A DNA stretch of 64,000 nt from Corynebacterium falsenii (lineage in GTDB: Bacteria; Actinomycetota; Actinomycetes; Mycobacteriales; Mycobacteriaceae): positions 372,001-436,000 of the forward strand of contig NZ_CP083646.1 of the NCBI RefSeq assembly GCF_020099275.1. Direction: 5' to 3'. How positions within the stretch are numbered: position 1 is the stretch's first letter; every line of letters starts with the position of its first letter. This document shows positions 42,121-54,414 of the stretch, one piece after another. Made by a program: the position numbers and the translations under genes. The notes beneath the pieces were generated by a model. That model had not been told where the DNA came from. It saw nothing but the letters and a program-made list of their open reading frames with translations, and made no database searches.

Positions 42121-42912
42121 GGTACTTCACTCCTTTTCATAAAAGATCGCGGGCGCATCATGGGTCATGCGTGCCGCCCGCGATTGAGGTGGACGTGTAA
42201 ATGCTGACGTCTCAAACATACAGTTCAAACACTCTATGCGGCCACGCGAAGCATCTCACGCAACGCTGCACATCATCAGCATGGACGGTAACCGATGAGC
42301 AACACAGCCCGCTCTCACTCGCGCTTACCCATAAAAGCCGCCACCACCGCGCACTCGCGGGAGGAAACCTCTAAGGGCAAACAAGCTGAGCGTGCAGTCG
42401 CAGCACAGGTTAGCCATAGACATTCCAAGGATACGTTGTTAGCGCGAGGTATTCAAAATTGGTCACCCCTGCCTCCACAAGCCCGTCACCTGTGTGTTTG
42501 CTGAATTGACCTCCGCCTGTGGATAACTCGACTACCCCCAAACTTTAAAGTTCTACTTTAGCCATTATTGCTGCAGCTCAGAGCCACATTTGCCCGGAAT
42601 TAGGAGTTATCCACAGGAAGGTAGTAGCTTGGGGATAACATGTGAATAAAAGTTATCCACAGGTGTGGACAACCCTGTGGAAACGCAGCTTATGACCCTT
42701 TTGGGTCTGTGCACATAGCGGTGGATAGCGCACATCCTTTTGACAGATGCCATTCATCTGCCGTTTACCCGCCGCTACCCCTGAAACGGAGCAACGATTT
42801 GATTCGATGGTTAACAACGCACCACCGGACTAGCTCCTGACTGTCCCTCCACCACAGGGGCACAAAACCCCAGACCACGTAACCCAACCACATCCGGAAC
42901 TGACCTGCCCCC
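42121..42912. other. oriC: rpmH-dnaA intergenic region, part of the replication origin
   Basis: A 792-bp non-coding stretch. It carries the divergent promoters of rpmH and dnaA, an AT-rich patch (about 42538-42575) and a DnaA box group at 42518-42672. Further on is a TTGACA (42740-42745) overlapping a CAGATG-5-CATCTG palindrome (42744-42760) that could be the -35 region and an operator of dnaA. A short open frame at 42295-42504 shows no recognisable features. Confidence 0.8.
42518..42672. other. DnaA box cluster upstream of dnaA
   Basis: Perfect TTATCCACA at 42607-42615 and 42653-42661, its complement TGTGGATAA at 42518-42526, and one-mismatch boxes at 42641-42649 (TGTGAATAA) and 42664-42672 (TGTGGACAA). 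The spacing and flanking AT-rich tract fit an origin subregion or dnaA autoregulation. Confidence 0.8.
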
Positions 42913-44697
<1,785 letters not shown>

Positions 44698-45235
44698 TCC
44701 CCCAATCGTTCGAAAGCGGCGTTTTCGAACGCAGTAATCCACAGTTATCCCCAGTTTTGCTGAGTTATCCACAGGCAACCTGGGGATAACTTCGTGCGGC
44801 ATGACCTGAACTTCCGGAGTGCCCGCGCGAGTTATCCACAATTCCACAGGGTTTTCCACAGGTGTAATTACAAACTTGTAATTCCGGGGGATACCCCTTC
44901 GGAGAGGATTTCTGCACTACAGGGCTGTAATTACAACTCCTGCCTGGGGATAACCCCCGTTTTCGCTGGGGATCAGGCGGTGGACAGCGTGTGGATAACT
45001 CGGCCGCGTCGCGTTTTCTCCCCACCCTGGCTACAGTTGTACACACGGCATACACAGGGTTAAGAACAGGTGGAAATATCCTGTGAACAGCAGAGATAGT
45101 GAGTTATCCACAGGTTCCACAAGACCTACTACACCTACTACATCTCTCTCTAAGAAAAATAACGAGAAATAGGGCGTGTGGGATAACCTTGGAACCATCG
45201 AAACCACACGAAAAGATGGAAGCTAGAGACAATAG
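44698..45235. other. oriC: dnaA-dnaN intergenic region with dense DnaA boxes (main oriC candidate)
   Basis: A 538-bp non-coding stretch. Perfect TTATCCACA boxes: 44765-44773, 44832-44840, 45104-45112 and, on the other strand, 44990-44998. Near matches at 44735, 44745, 44781, 44852 and 44945. It also holds two copies of the palindrome TGTAATTACA (44863-44872 and 44926-44935). In Corynebacteriales the working origin is usually here. No coding region was seen. Confidence 0.85.
44707..44731 (+). terminator. Hairpin just after dnaA
   Basis: CGTTCGAAA and TTTCGAACG form a perfect 9-bp stem with a 7-base loop, nine bases past the dnaA stop. No U-tract follows, so termination is uncertain; it borders the DnaA box cluster. 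Confidence 0.4.
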
Positions 45236-46423
45236 ATGAGCATGGACCAAACAGTGAGCTTCGTTGTTCCCAAGGATGACTTCTCGTCTGCCCTGGGCTG
45301 GGTAGCACGATCCTTGCCGAGCAAGCCCACGCAGCCGATCCTGCGCGGTGTTCTCATCAACGCCACGGATGACGGCCTTGAATTATCAGGATTCGACCGC
45401 GAGGTCTCCACGCGCGTGCGCATCAACGCCGAGGTCGATGAGCCCGGCCAGATCCTCGTTGCCGGTAAGTTGGCATCCGATATCGTCGGCTCCCTGTCGG
45501 ACAAGCCAATCCGCATTGACTACGAGGGAACCACGGTTGTCATGACCAGCGGCAGCTCCCGCTTCGAGCTGCCCGCCATGACCATCGAGGATTACCCAGT
45601 TCTCCCGGAACTGCCCGCCGTCACCGGCACGATTGATCCTCATCTGTTTGCCGAGGCCATCTCTCAGGTAGCTACCGCCGCCGGGCGAGATGACACCCTG
45701 CCGATGCTCACCGGCATTCACGTGGAGATCGACGGCGAAAACATGGTCATGGTCGCCACCGACCGCTTCCGCCTGGCCGTACGCTCCTTCCAGTGGAACC
45801 CCGCCCAAGCCGATGCCGAAGCAACACTGCTCATCCCCGCGCGTACACTCTCCGATACCGCCCGGTCCCTCGACTCCGCGAGCACCGACCCCATCGAGAT
45901 CGCTGTGGGCTCTGGCGAAGACATCGGCCGTGAGGGACTTCTTGGCATTTCCACGGAAACCCGCCACACCACTACGCGCCTCCTCGATGCAGAGTTCCCG
46001 AAGTACCGCCCCCTGCTGCCCACCAGCCACACGGCAATCGCCACCGTGGAGATCGGACCGCTGCAGGATGCGATTCGCCGCGTGTCCCTCGTGGCCGAGC
46101 GTAATTCCCAGATCCGCATGGATTTCAAAGACAACTCCGTGACCCTGTCTGCCGGCGGTAGCGACGTGGGCTCCGCGACGGAAACCCTGGATTGCGCCTT
46201 TGCAGGCGAGCCCCTAGTCATCGCCTTCAACCCGGGTTACCTCAAGGAAGGCCTCTCTGCCATCCACACCCCGCGCGTGGTGTTCGGCTTCACCATGGCC
46301 TCCCGGCCTGCCATCCTGCTTCCCGATCAGGGCGAGCTGCCAGAGGCCCGCGAAGACGGTGCATTCCCCACCCCGGAGACCGATTTCACCTACCTCCTCA
46401 TGCCGGTCCGCCTACCGGGTTAA
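45236..46423 (+). CDS. dnaN: DNA polymerase III beta sliding clamp
   Basis: Ring-shaped processivity clamp of 395 residues, normal length, with three repeated clamp folds. Family segments include LPSKPTQPILRGVLI near the start, VATDRFRLAVR in the middle and the C-terminal FTYLLMPVRLPG. Start at ATG 45236 (a second ATG two codons later is possible). Followed by recF 45 bp on. Confidence 0.97.
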   Translation: MSMDQTVSFVVPKDDFSSALGWVARSLPSKPTQPILRGVLINATDDGLELSGFDREVSTRVRINAEVDEPGQILVAGKLASDIVGSLSDKPIRIDYEGTTVVMTSGSSRFELPAMTIEDYPVLPELPAVTGTIDPHLFAEAISQVATAAGRDDTLPMLTGIHVEIDGENMVMVATDRFRLAVRSFQWNPAQADAEATLLIPARTLSDTARSLDSASTDPIEIAVGSGEDIGREGLLGISTETRHTTTRLLDAEFPKYRPLLPTSHTAIATVEIGPLQDAIRRVSLVAERNSQIRMDFKDNSVTLSAGGSDVGSATETLDCAFAGEPLVIAFNPGYLKEGLSAIHTPRVVFGFTMASRPAILLPDQGELPEAREDGAFPTPETDFTYLLMPVRLPG

Positions 46424-46468
46424 ACCCCACGGCACAGCCATACCGGTCATCCCCCACTAAGAGCCTTC

Positions 46469-47752
46469 ATGTATGTTCGTTCCCTCCGCCTCAGCGACTA
46501 TCGCTCGTGGCAGAACCTCGACATCACTCTGTCCCCCGGAGTGACCGTCTTTTCCGGCCCCAACGGTCACGGCAAGACGAACATCGTGGAGGCTCTGGGC
46601 TATCTCAGCTATCTCGGCTCCCACCGAGTCAATAGCGACGCAGCCCTGGTCCGCGAAGGCTGCTCCGTGGCGAACGTCTCCGCCACGGCGGTCAATAACG
46701 GCCGGGAGCTCACCGCCACCTTGGCGATCCGCGCCCACGGCGCCAACCGCGCTCACATCAACCGCGCCACGATGAATAGCCCGCGGGAGATTCTTGGGAT
46801 TGTCCGCACCACCCTGTTCTCCCCGGAGGATCTGGCCCTCGTGCGCGGGGAGCCGGAACAGCGCCGGGCGTTCCTCGATGCCATCATGATCGCTCGCTAC
46901 CCGCGCTTGGCCGCGGTGAAGGCGGATTACGATAAAGCCCTGCGCCAGCGCAACGCCCTACTGCGCAATTCCTCGTTTGCCCTGCGCATGGCACTGACCG
47001 ATGCCGAGCTCAATGACAGCATCGCCAGTGATGCCGAATCCGCCTTGGCCACCCTCGATGTATGGGATGCGCAGTTGGCGGCACTCGGCGGCCAGATCAT
47101 GTCCGCCCGCATCCAGATCGTCCACGACCTGGCCCCTCACCTGCGGCAGACCTATCACGACCTCGCCCCGGAATCCCGACCCGCGCATATCTGCTACACG
47201 TCCACCATTGATTCCCAGCTCGAGGCCCTCGGGATCACACTTAACACCTGCGACCCAGAGTCCGAGTTAGCCCTGGTCAGCCCCGAGATCGCCGAAGCCA
47301 CCCTGCTGCAGGCATTTGCGGATAAGCGCCCGCAGGAAGTCGAGCGCGGCACCACCCTGTTGGGTCCGCACCGTGATGACATGATCCTCATGCTCGGCAC
47401 TCAGCCAGCGAAGGGCTTTGCCTCCCACGGCGAGTCGTGGTCCTTCGCGTTGTCGCTGCGCCTGGCCGCGTTTTTCATGCAGCGCAGCGATGGCACCGAG
47501 CCGATCGTCATCCTCGATGATGTCTTCGCTGAGTTGGATAACAATCGCCGACGCCGCCTTGTGCAGCTTCTCCACAAGGCGGAACAGGTATTGATCACGG
47601 CGGCTGTCGATGAAGATATCCCCGAGGAGTTGCGTGCGCTCGCTACGTTCTTCACCGTGGAGGCGGCAACGGGGGATAATGGCAGGGTCTCCCACATCAG
47701 TGCTGAAAACCCAGACCCCGCAGACACAGGAAAGGACCCTGAGGACTCATGA
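46469..47752 (+). CDS. recF: DNA replication and repair protein RecF
   Basis: SMC-like ATPase of 427 residues that loads RecA at gaps. The N-terminus MYVRSLRLSDYRSWQNLD and Walker A SGPNGHGKTN near residue 30 are diagnostic; the signature TLLGPHRDDM and Walker B VILDDVFAELD follow. The C-terminal 30 residues are an acidic tail. Its stop overlaps the start of dciA (ATGA), so translation is coupled. Confidence 0.95.
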   Translation: MYVRSLRLSDYRSWQNLDITLSPGVTVFSGPNGHGKTNIVEALGYLSYLGSHRVNSDAALVREGCSVANVSATAVNNGRELTATLAIRAHGANRAHINRATMNSPREILGIVRTTLFSPEDLALVRGEPEQRRAFLDAIMIARYPRLAAVKADYDKALRQRNALLRNSSFALRMALTDAELNDSIASDAESALATLDVWDAQLAALGGQIMSARIQIVHDLAPHLRQTYHDLAPESRPAHICYTSTIDSQLEALGITLNTCDPESELALVSPEIAEATLLQAFADKRPQEVERGTTLLGPHRDDMILMLGTQPAKGFASHGESWSFALSLRLAAFFMQRSDGTEPIVILDDVFAELDNNRRRRLVQLLHKAEQVLITAAVDEDIPEELRALATFFTVEAATGDNGRVSHISAENPDPADTGKDPEDS

Positions 47753-48273
47753 CCACCGATCCAGTCGCCCGTGCACTGGAGAACCTCAAAAAGGCCGGTG
47801 GAACACCTGTGTCTGGGGCGCCCGTAGCGGCGTCGAGAAGAAAAAACACCACACAAAGGCGAGCCAGCCGGCGAATCCCCACGCGGATGGATGGCCGCGC
47901 CGACCGGAGTTACCGCGACCCCAAGGGTTTTCACGAACTCGTAGGCAGGGAGATCCGGCGGCAGGGGTGGCAGCAGCAGTTCAGCGTGCACAAGCTCATG
48001 AACGCCTGGGAGGAGCTCGTGGGCGACAAGGTCGCGGCGCATACGCGGCCGGTGTCGTACCAGCAGGAGAACCAACAGCTCGTGGTGCAATGCGATTCCA
48101 CACCGTGGGCCACGCAGCTGCGGCTCATGCAGCGGTCCATTCTGCAATCGCTGGCCAGGCAGCTCGGGCCGGACGTGGTCGCGGAGTTGAAAATCCTAGG
48201 CCCGAACATCAAACTGCCGCGAACCGGGCGATTGCGGGTCAAAGGGCGTGGGCCGCGCGATGACTTTGGATGA
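47749..48273 (+). CDS. dciA: DciA-type replicative helicase loader (DUF721)
   Basis: Protein of 174 residues. The C-terminal half (NAWEELVGDKVAAHTRPVSYQQENQQLVVQCDSTPWATQLRLM) is the DUF721 domain of DciA, the ancestral loader of DnaB helicase in bacteria lacking DnaC. The N-terminal half is basic and probably disordered. Lies between recF and gyrB exactly as in mycobacteria (Rv0004). Starts inside the recF stop. Confidence 0.9.
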   Translation: MTTDPVARALENLKKAGGTPVSGAPVAASRRKNTTQRRASRRIPTRMDGRADRSYRDPKGFHELVGREIRRQGWQQQFSVHKLMNAWEELVGDKVAAHTRPVSYQQENQQLVVQCDSTPWATQLRLMQRSILQSLARQLGPDVVAELKILGPNIKLPRTGRLRVKGRGPRDDFG

Positions 48274-48301
48274 TTTCACGGTAGAATGGAGTGGTTAATA
48301 A

Positions 48302-51320
<3,019 letters not shown>

Positions 51321-51340
51321 TCCGAGCCAGGGGCCAGTGG

Positions 51341-52453
51341 CTACTTGGCTTCCTTCAAGCCGCGGGCGTAGTTGTCTGCAGCCTTGATGGCCTGAACCAC
51401 GTCGGTGGGGGTGTATTCGCCGGGCATCTGCTTGAGGGTCTCGCTGTCGGAGCAGGCCAGCTCCGCGATGCGCATGAGGTCCTCGTCAGAGGCATCGGCC
51501 AGGTGGATTTCCTCCAGGGTGGTGGGCAGGCCAACGGACTGCATGAAGCCGATGAACTTGTCGGCCTCGTCCTTCGGGGCACCTTCCAGCATGAGCTGCA
51601 CACCTACGCCGAAGGCAACCTTTTCACCGTGGGTCATGTGGTGGATGTCGCCGTCCAGTGCGGTGAAGCCATTGTGGATCGCGTGAACGGCAGCGAGGCC
51701 ACCGTTTTCAAAGCCCAAGCCGGATAGCAGGGTATTGGCTTCGCAGATGTTCTCCAGGGCGCGGCTGGGGATGTGCTGTTCGGCGTCGCGAATGGCCTGG
51801 TGGGCGTAGGCGAACAGCGTCTCCTCGCACTTTTCCGCCAGCGCCAGGCCGGCCAGGGTGGGCCGGGCCGAATCGTCCATGCGCCGGGAGTTAGCGCGAG
51901 CGACGGCGCGTGCCTCCACGCTGGTGGCGAGGGCGTCGCCGATGCCGGAGATGAGGGTGCGCACTGGGGCGTTGGCGATCACTCGGGTGTCGATGGCCAC
52001 GAGGTCGGGGTTGCGATCGTAGAAGAGGTACGAGTCAAACACGCCATCCTCGGTGTAGATCACGGACACGCGCGCAGTGGGCGCATCTGCGGACACAGCG
52101 GTGGGGAAGATGGCAACCGGCAGGGATGCGTGGTCGGCGACAGCGCGGGCAGTGTCGATGGTTTTGCCGCCGCCGAGGCCGATGATGACATCCGTGTCGC
52201 CCTGATCCGCAGATTCGGCGATGCGGTTGATCTCCTTCATGGAGGCCTCGCCGCCGAAGATCTCGTGGGAGGGGTTCATGCCGTCGTTCTTCAGAGATTT
52301 TTCCAGATTAGAGCCCGCGATATCCCACACCACGTCATCGGCGATGATGAGGGGATTGGTGCCGAGCGGCTTGAGGTACTGCGCTGCTCGGTCGATGAGG
52401 TCGATGCCCTGCACGTAGCGGGAAGGGCTGGTGTACATCTTGTCGACAGTCAT
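51341..52453 (-). CDS. gldA: Glycerol dehydrogenase (NAD-dependent)
   Basis: Iron/zinc-containing dehydrogenase of 370 residues that oxidises glycerol to dihydroxyacetone. NAD site GLGGGKTIDTARAVAD near residue 92, metal ligands in GIGDALATSVEA and in GFTALDGDIHHMTHGEKVAFG. Start at 52453 has an AAAGGA site; the longer frame to 52567 enters the promoter region. Divergent from the dihydroxyacetone kinase gene, so the two make a glycerol-to-DHAP route, possibly under one control region. Confidence 0.9.
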   Translation of the reverse strand: MTVDKMYTSPSRYVQGIDLIDRAAQYLKPLGTNPLIIADDVVWDIAGSNLEKSLKNDGMNPSHEIFGGEASMKEINRIAESADQGDTDVIIGLGGGKTIDTARAVADHASLPVAIFPTAVSADAPTARVSVIYTEDGVFDSYLFYDRNPDLVAIDTRVIANAPVRTLISGIGDALATSVEARAVARANSRRMDDSARPTLAGLALAEKCEETLFAYAHQAIRDAEQHIPSRALENICEANTLLSGLGFENGGLAAVHAIHNGFTALDGDIHHMTHGEKVAFGVGVQLMLEGAPKDEADKFIGFMQSVGLPTTLEEIHLADASDEDLMRIAELACSDSETLKQMPGEYTPTDVVQAIKAADNYARGLKEAK

Positions 52454-52533
52454 GATGGTCCTTTCAGATTGAGGGGGTTTCGGTTGTTTCGAACCAGATT
52501 CGTGGTCACTTTCATCCACCCTAGCTAAAAATC

Positions 52534-52549
52534 TATGTATGCATCCATA
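52534..52549. promoter_or_regulatory. Candidate operator between gldA and the dihydroxyacetone kinase gene
   Basis: TATGTATGCATCCATA is a near-perfect 16-bp palindrome (one mismatched pair) around ATGCAT, in the 116-bp divergent intergenic region. Such a site could serve a regulator controlling both genes. No regulator gene is adjacent. Confidence 0.45.
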
Positions 52550-52596
52550 AGCACTCTCTGGCCCCACTCGTGATTGAGTTCACTAGTATGGGCGCT

Positions 52597-54378
52597 ATGG
52601 CTACTGAAGATGCACAGCACACTGCACAGCACACCGATGCGTCCGCCTCATCCGGTCGCATCCGGTCGTTCAAAAATGACCCAGCCAACTTTCTCGCGGA
52701 ATCCCTCGGTGGTCTCGTTAATCACCACCCCGCTGCCGAATGGCACGATGAAGGCTTCCTGGGCCAACGAACCCCCATCGTCACGAAGGACGGCAAGCCT
52801 GCCGTCGCGGTGATCTCCGGCGGCGGTTCCGGCCACGAGCCCATGCACGCCGGTTTCCTCGGCGAGGGCATGCTCAACGCCGTCTGCCCGGGCCTGTTGT
52901 TTACCAGCCCCAACGCGGTACAAATCACCGAGGCCACGAACTGGGCCGATCAGGGCGCCGGCGTGCTTCACATTGTGAAGAATTACACGGGCGACGTCAT
53001 GAACTTCAAGGTTGCCCGCCAAGGCCTCGAGGGCGAGGTTGAGACGGAGAGCGTGCTCGTCGCCGACGATGTCGCCACAGCTCTGAGCAGCGCAGATGAT
53101 TCTGATTCTGATACAGACTCCAACGACGACGGCCCCGGCCGCCGCGGCACGGCAGCGACGATCCTCGTGGAAAAGGTCTGCGGCGCCGCTGCCTACCGCG
53201 GCGATGACTTGGCTTCTGTCGCCGCCATCGGCCGGGAGGTTGCGGAGAATTCGGCGTCGATGGCAGCGGCTTTGGCCCCGGGCTACCTTCCGACGTCGGG
53301 TAAAGACACCTTCGATCTCACCGCCGGTTCCATGGAGGTCGGCGTGGGTATCCACGGCGAGCGTGGCGTGTCTCGCGAGGAGACCACCACCGCTGATTCC
53401 ATCGTGGATCGTCTGCTCGAGCCCGTCGTGGAGGACCTCGGCCTCGGCGACGGCGATGAGGTTATCCTCGTCGTCAACGGTCTCGGCGGCACCACCGACC
53501 TGGAGCTCAACCTCATCTTCGGCCAGGCACTTCAGTGGCTCGCCGATAAGCACATCATCCCCGTGCGCTCGATGGTTGGCACGTTCGTGACCAGCGTCAA
53601 TATGCACGGTGTGTCCTTGACGCTCACGAAGGCGAGCTCCGAGGTGGTTGAGTTGCTCGACGCCCCAACGCAGGCCCCGGCCTGGCCGAAGTCCTTGGGG
53701 ACTGGCACGGAGTTCTCTGCCGCACACCAGGTGTTCGAGGAAGATTTGCCCGATGAGGGCGAGGAGAACGAGTGGCTGACGGCCGTGGTGGAGCGGATTC
53801 AGAACGCCACGGATGACCTCACGGAACTGGATCGCCTGGCCGGTGATGGCGACTTCGGCCAGAACATGGATGCCGCTTTCGGATCGGTGGACCTGCCGCT
53901 GAAGGGCGAGGATACGGCGCTGCTCGACGGGCTGGCGCACCGGTTGTTTGTGCGCGCCGGTGGTACGTCCGGTGCGGTACTGGGCACGATGTTCCGCGAG
54001 ATGGCTCGTGGCATGGATGGCTCCGATAACAGCCCCAAGGACCGCATTGCGGGCCTGAACAAGGGACTGAGCGCGGCAGTGGAAGCCGTCCGCGATCTGG
54101 GCGGCGCGAAGCCTGGCGATAATACGCTGGTCGACGCCCTCGTTCCGGCCGCGGAGAAGCTGGCGGAGATCGCCGACTCGGCGGAGAGCTTCGAGGATGC
54201 CCTAGAGCAGACCTACAAGGCCGCCGAGGAGGGCGCGCTGTCGACCCGCGAGATGGTTGCGACGAAGGGGCGTGCGTCCTACCTCGGCGATGCCTCCAAG
54301 GGCGTGGTGGATCCGGGTGCCATCCTGGTTTCGTGGCTGTTCGGTGGAACCGGACAGGTATCCGATTTCACCGAGTAG
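52597..54378 (+). CDS. ATP-dependent dihydroxyacetone kinase (DhaK-DhaL fusion)
   Basis: Protein of about 593 residues (602 if GTG 52570 is used). The DhaK domain has GGGSGHEPMHAGFLGEGML and the substrate-binding His region GIHGERG; a Ser/Asp-rich acidic loop (about residues 165-180) interrupts it. The DhaL domain starts near residue 395 with the ADP-Mg motif DGDFGQNMDAAF. Fused K-L proteins use ATP rather than PTS phosphate; no DhaM is nearby. Phosphorylates dihydroxyacetone made by GldA. ATG 52597 or 52588 are both plausible starts. Confidence 0.9.
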   Translation: MATEDAQHTAQHTDASASSGRIRSFKNDPANFLAESLGGLVNHHPAAEWHDEGFLGQRTPIVTKDGKPAVAVISGGGSGHEPMHAGFLGEGMLNAVCPGLLFTSPNAVQITEATNWADQGAGVLHIVKNYTGDVMNFKVARQGLEGEVETESVLVADDVATALSSADDSDSDTDSNDDGPGRRGTAATILVEKVCGAAAYRGDDLASVAAIGREVAENSASMAAALAPGYLPTSGKDTFDLTAGSMEVGVGIHGERGVSREETTTADSIVDRLLEPVVEDLGLGDGDEVILVVNGLGGTTDLELNLIFGQALQWLADKHIIPVRSMVGTFVTSVNMHGVSLTLTKASSEVVELLDAPTQAPAWPKSLGTGTEFSAAHQVFEEDLPDEGEENEWLTAVVERIQNATDDLTELDRLAGDGDFGQNMDAAFGSVDLPLKGEDTALLDGLAHRLFVRAGGTSGAVLGTMFREMARGMDGSDNSPKDRIAGLNKGLSAAVEAVRDLGGAKPGDNTLVDALVPAAEKLAEIADSAESFEDALEQTYKAAEEGALSTREMVATKGRASYLGDASKGVVDPGAILVSWLFGGTGQVSDFTE

Positions 54379-54414
54379 CTCGGCTCGCTGCGGCTTAGCC
54401 GTGCTTAGTTGTGC

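Noticed and set aside
42295..42504. Possible 69-residue protein in the origin region
   Set aside because: No ribosome site, no recognisable domain, and it lies within the expected non-coding origin region.
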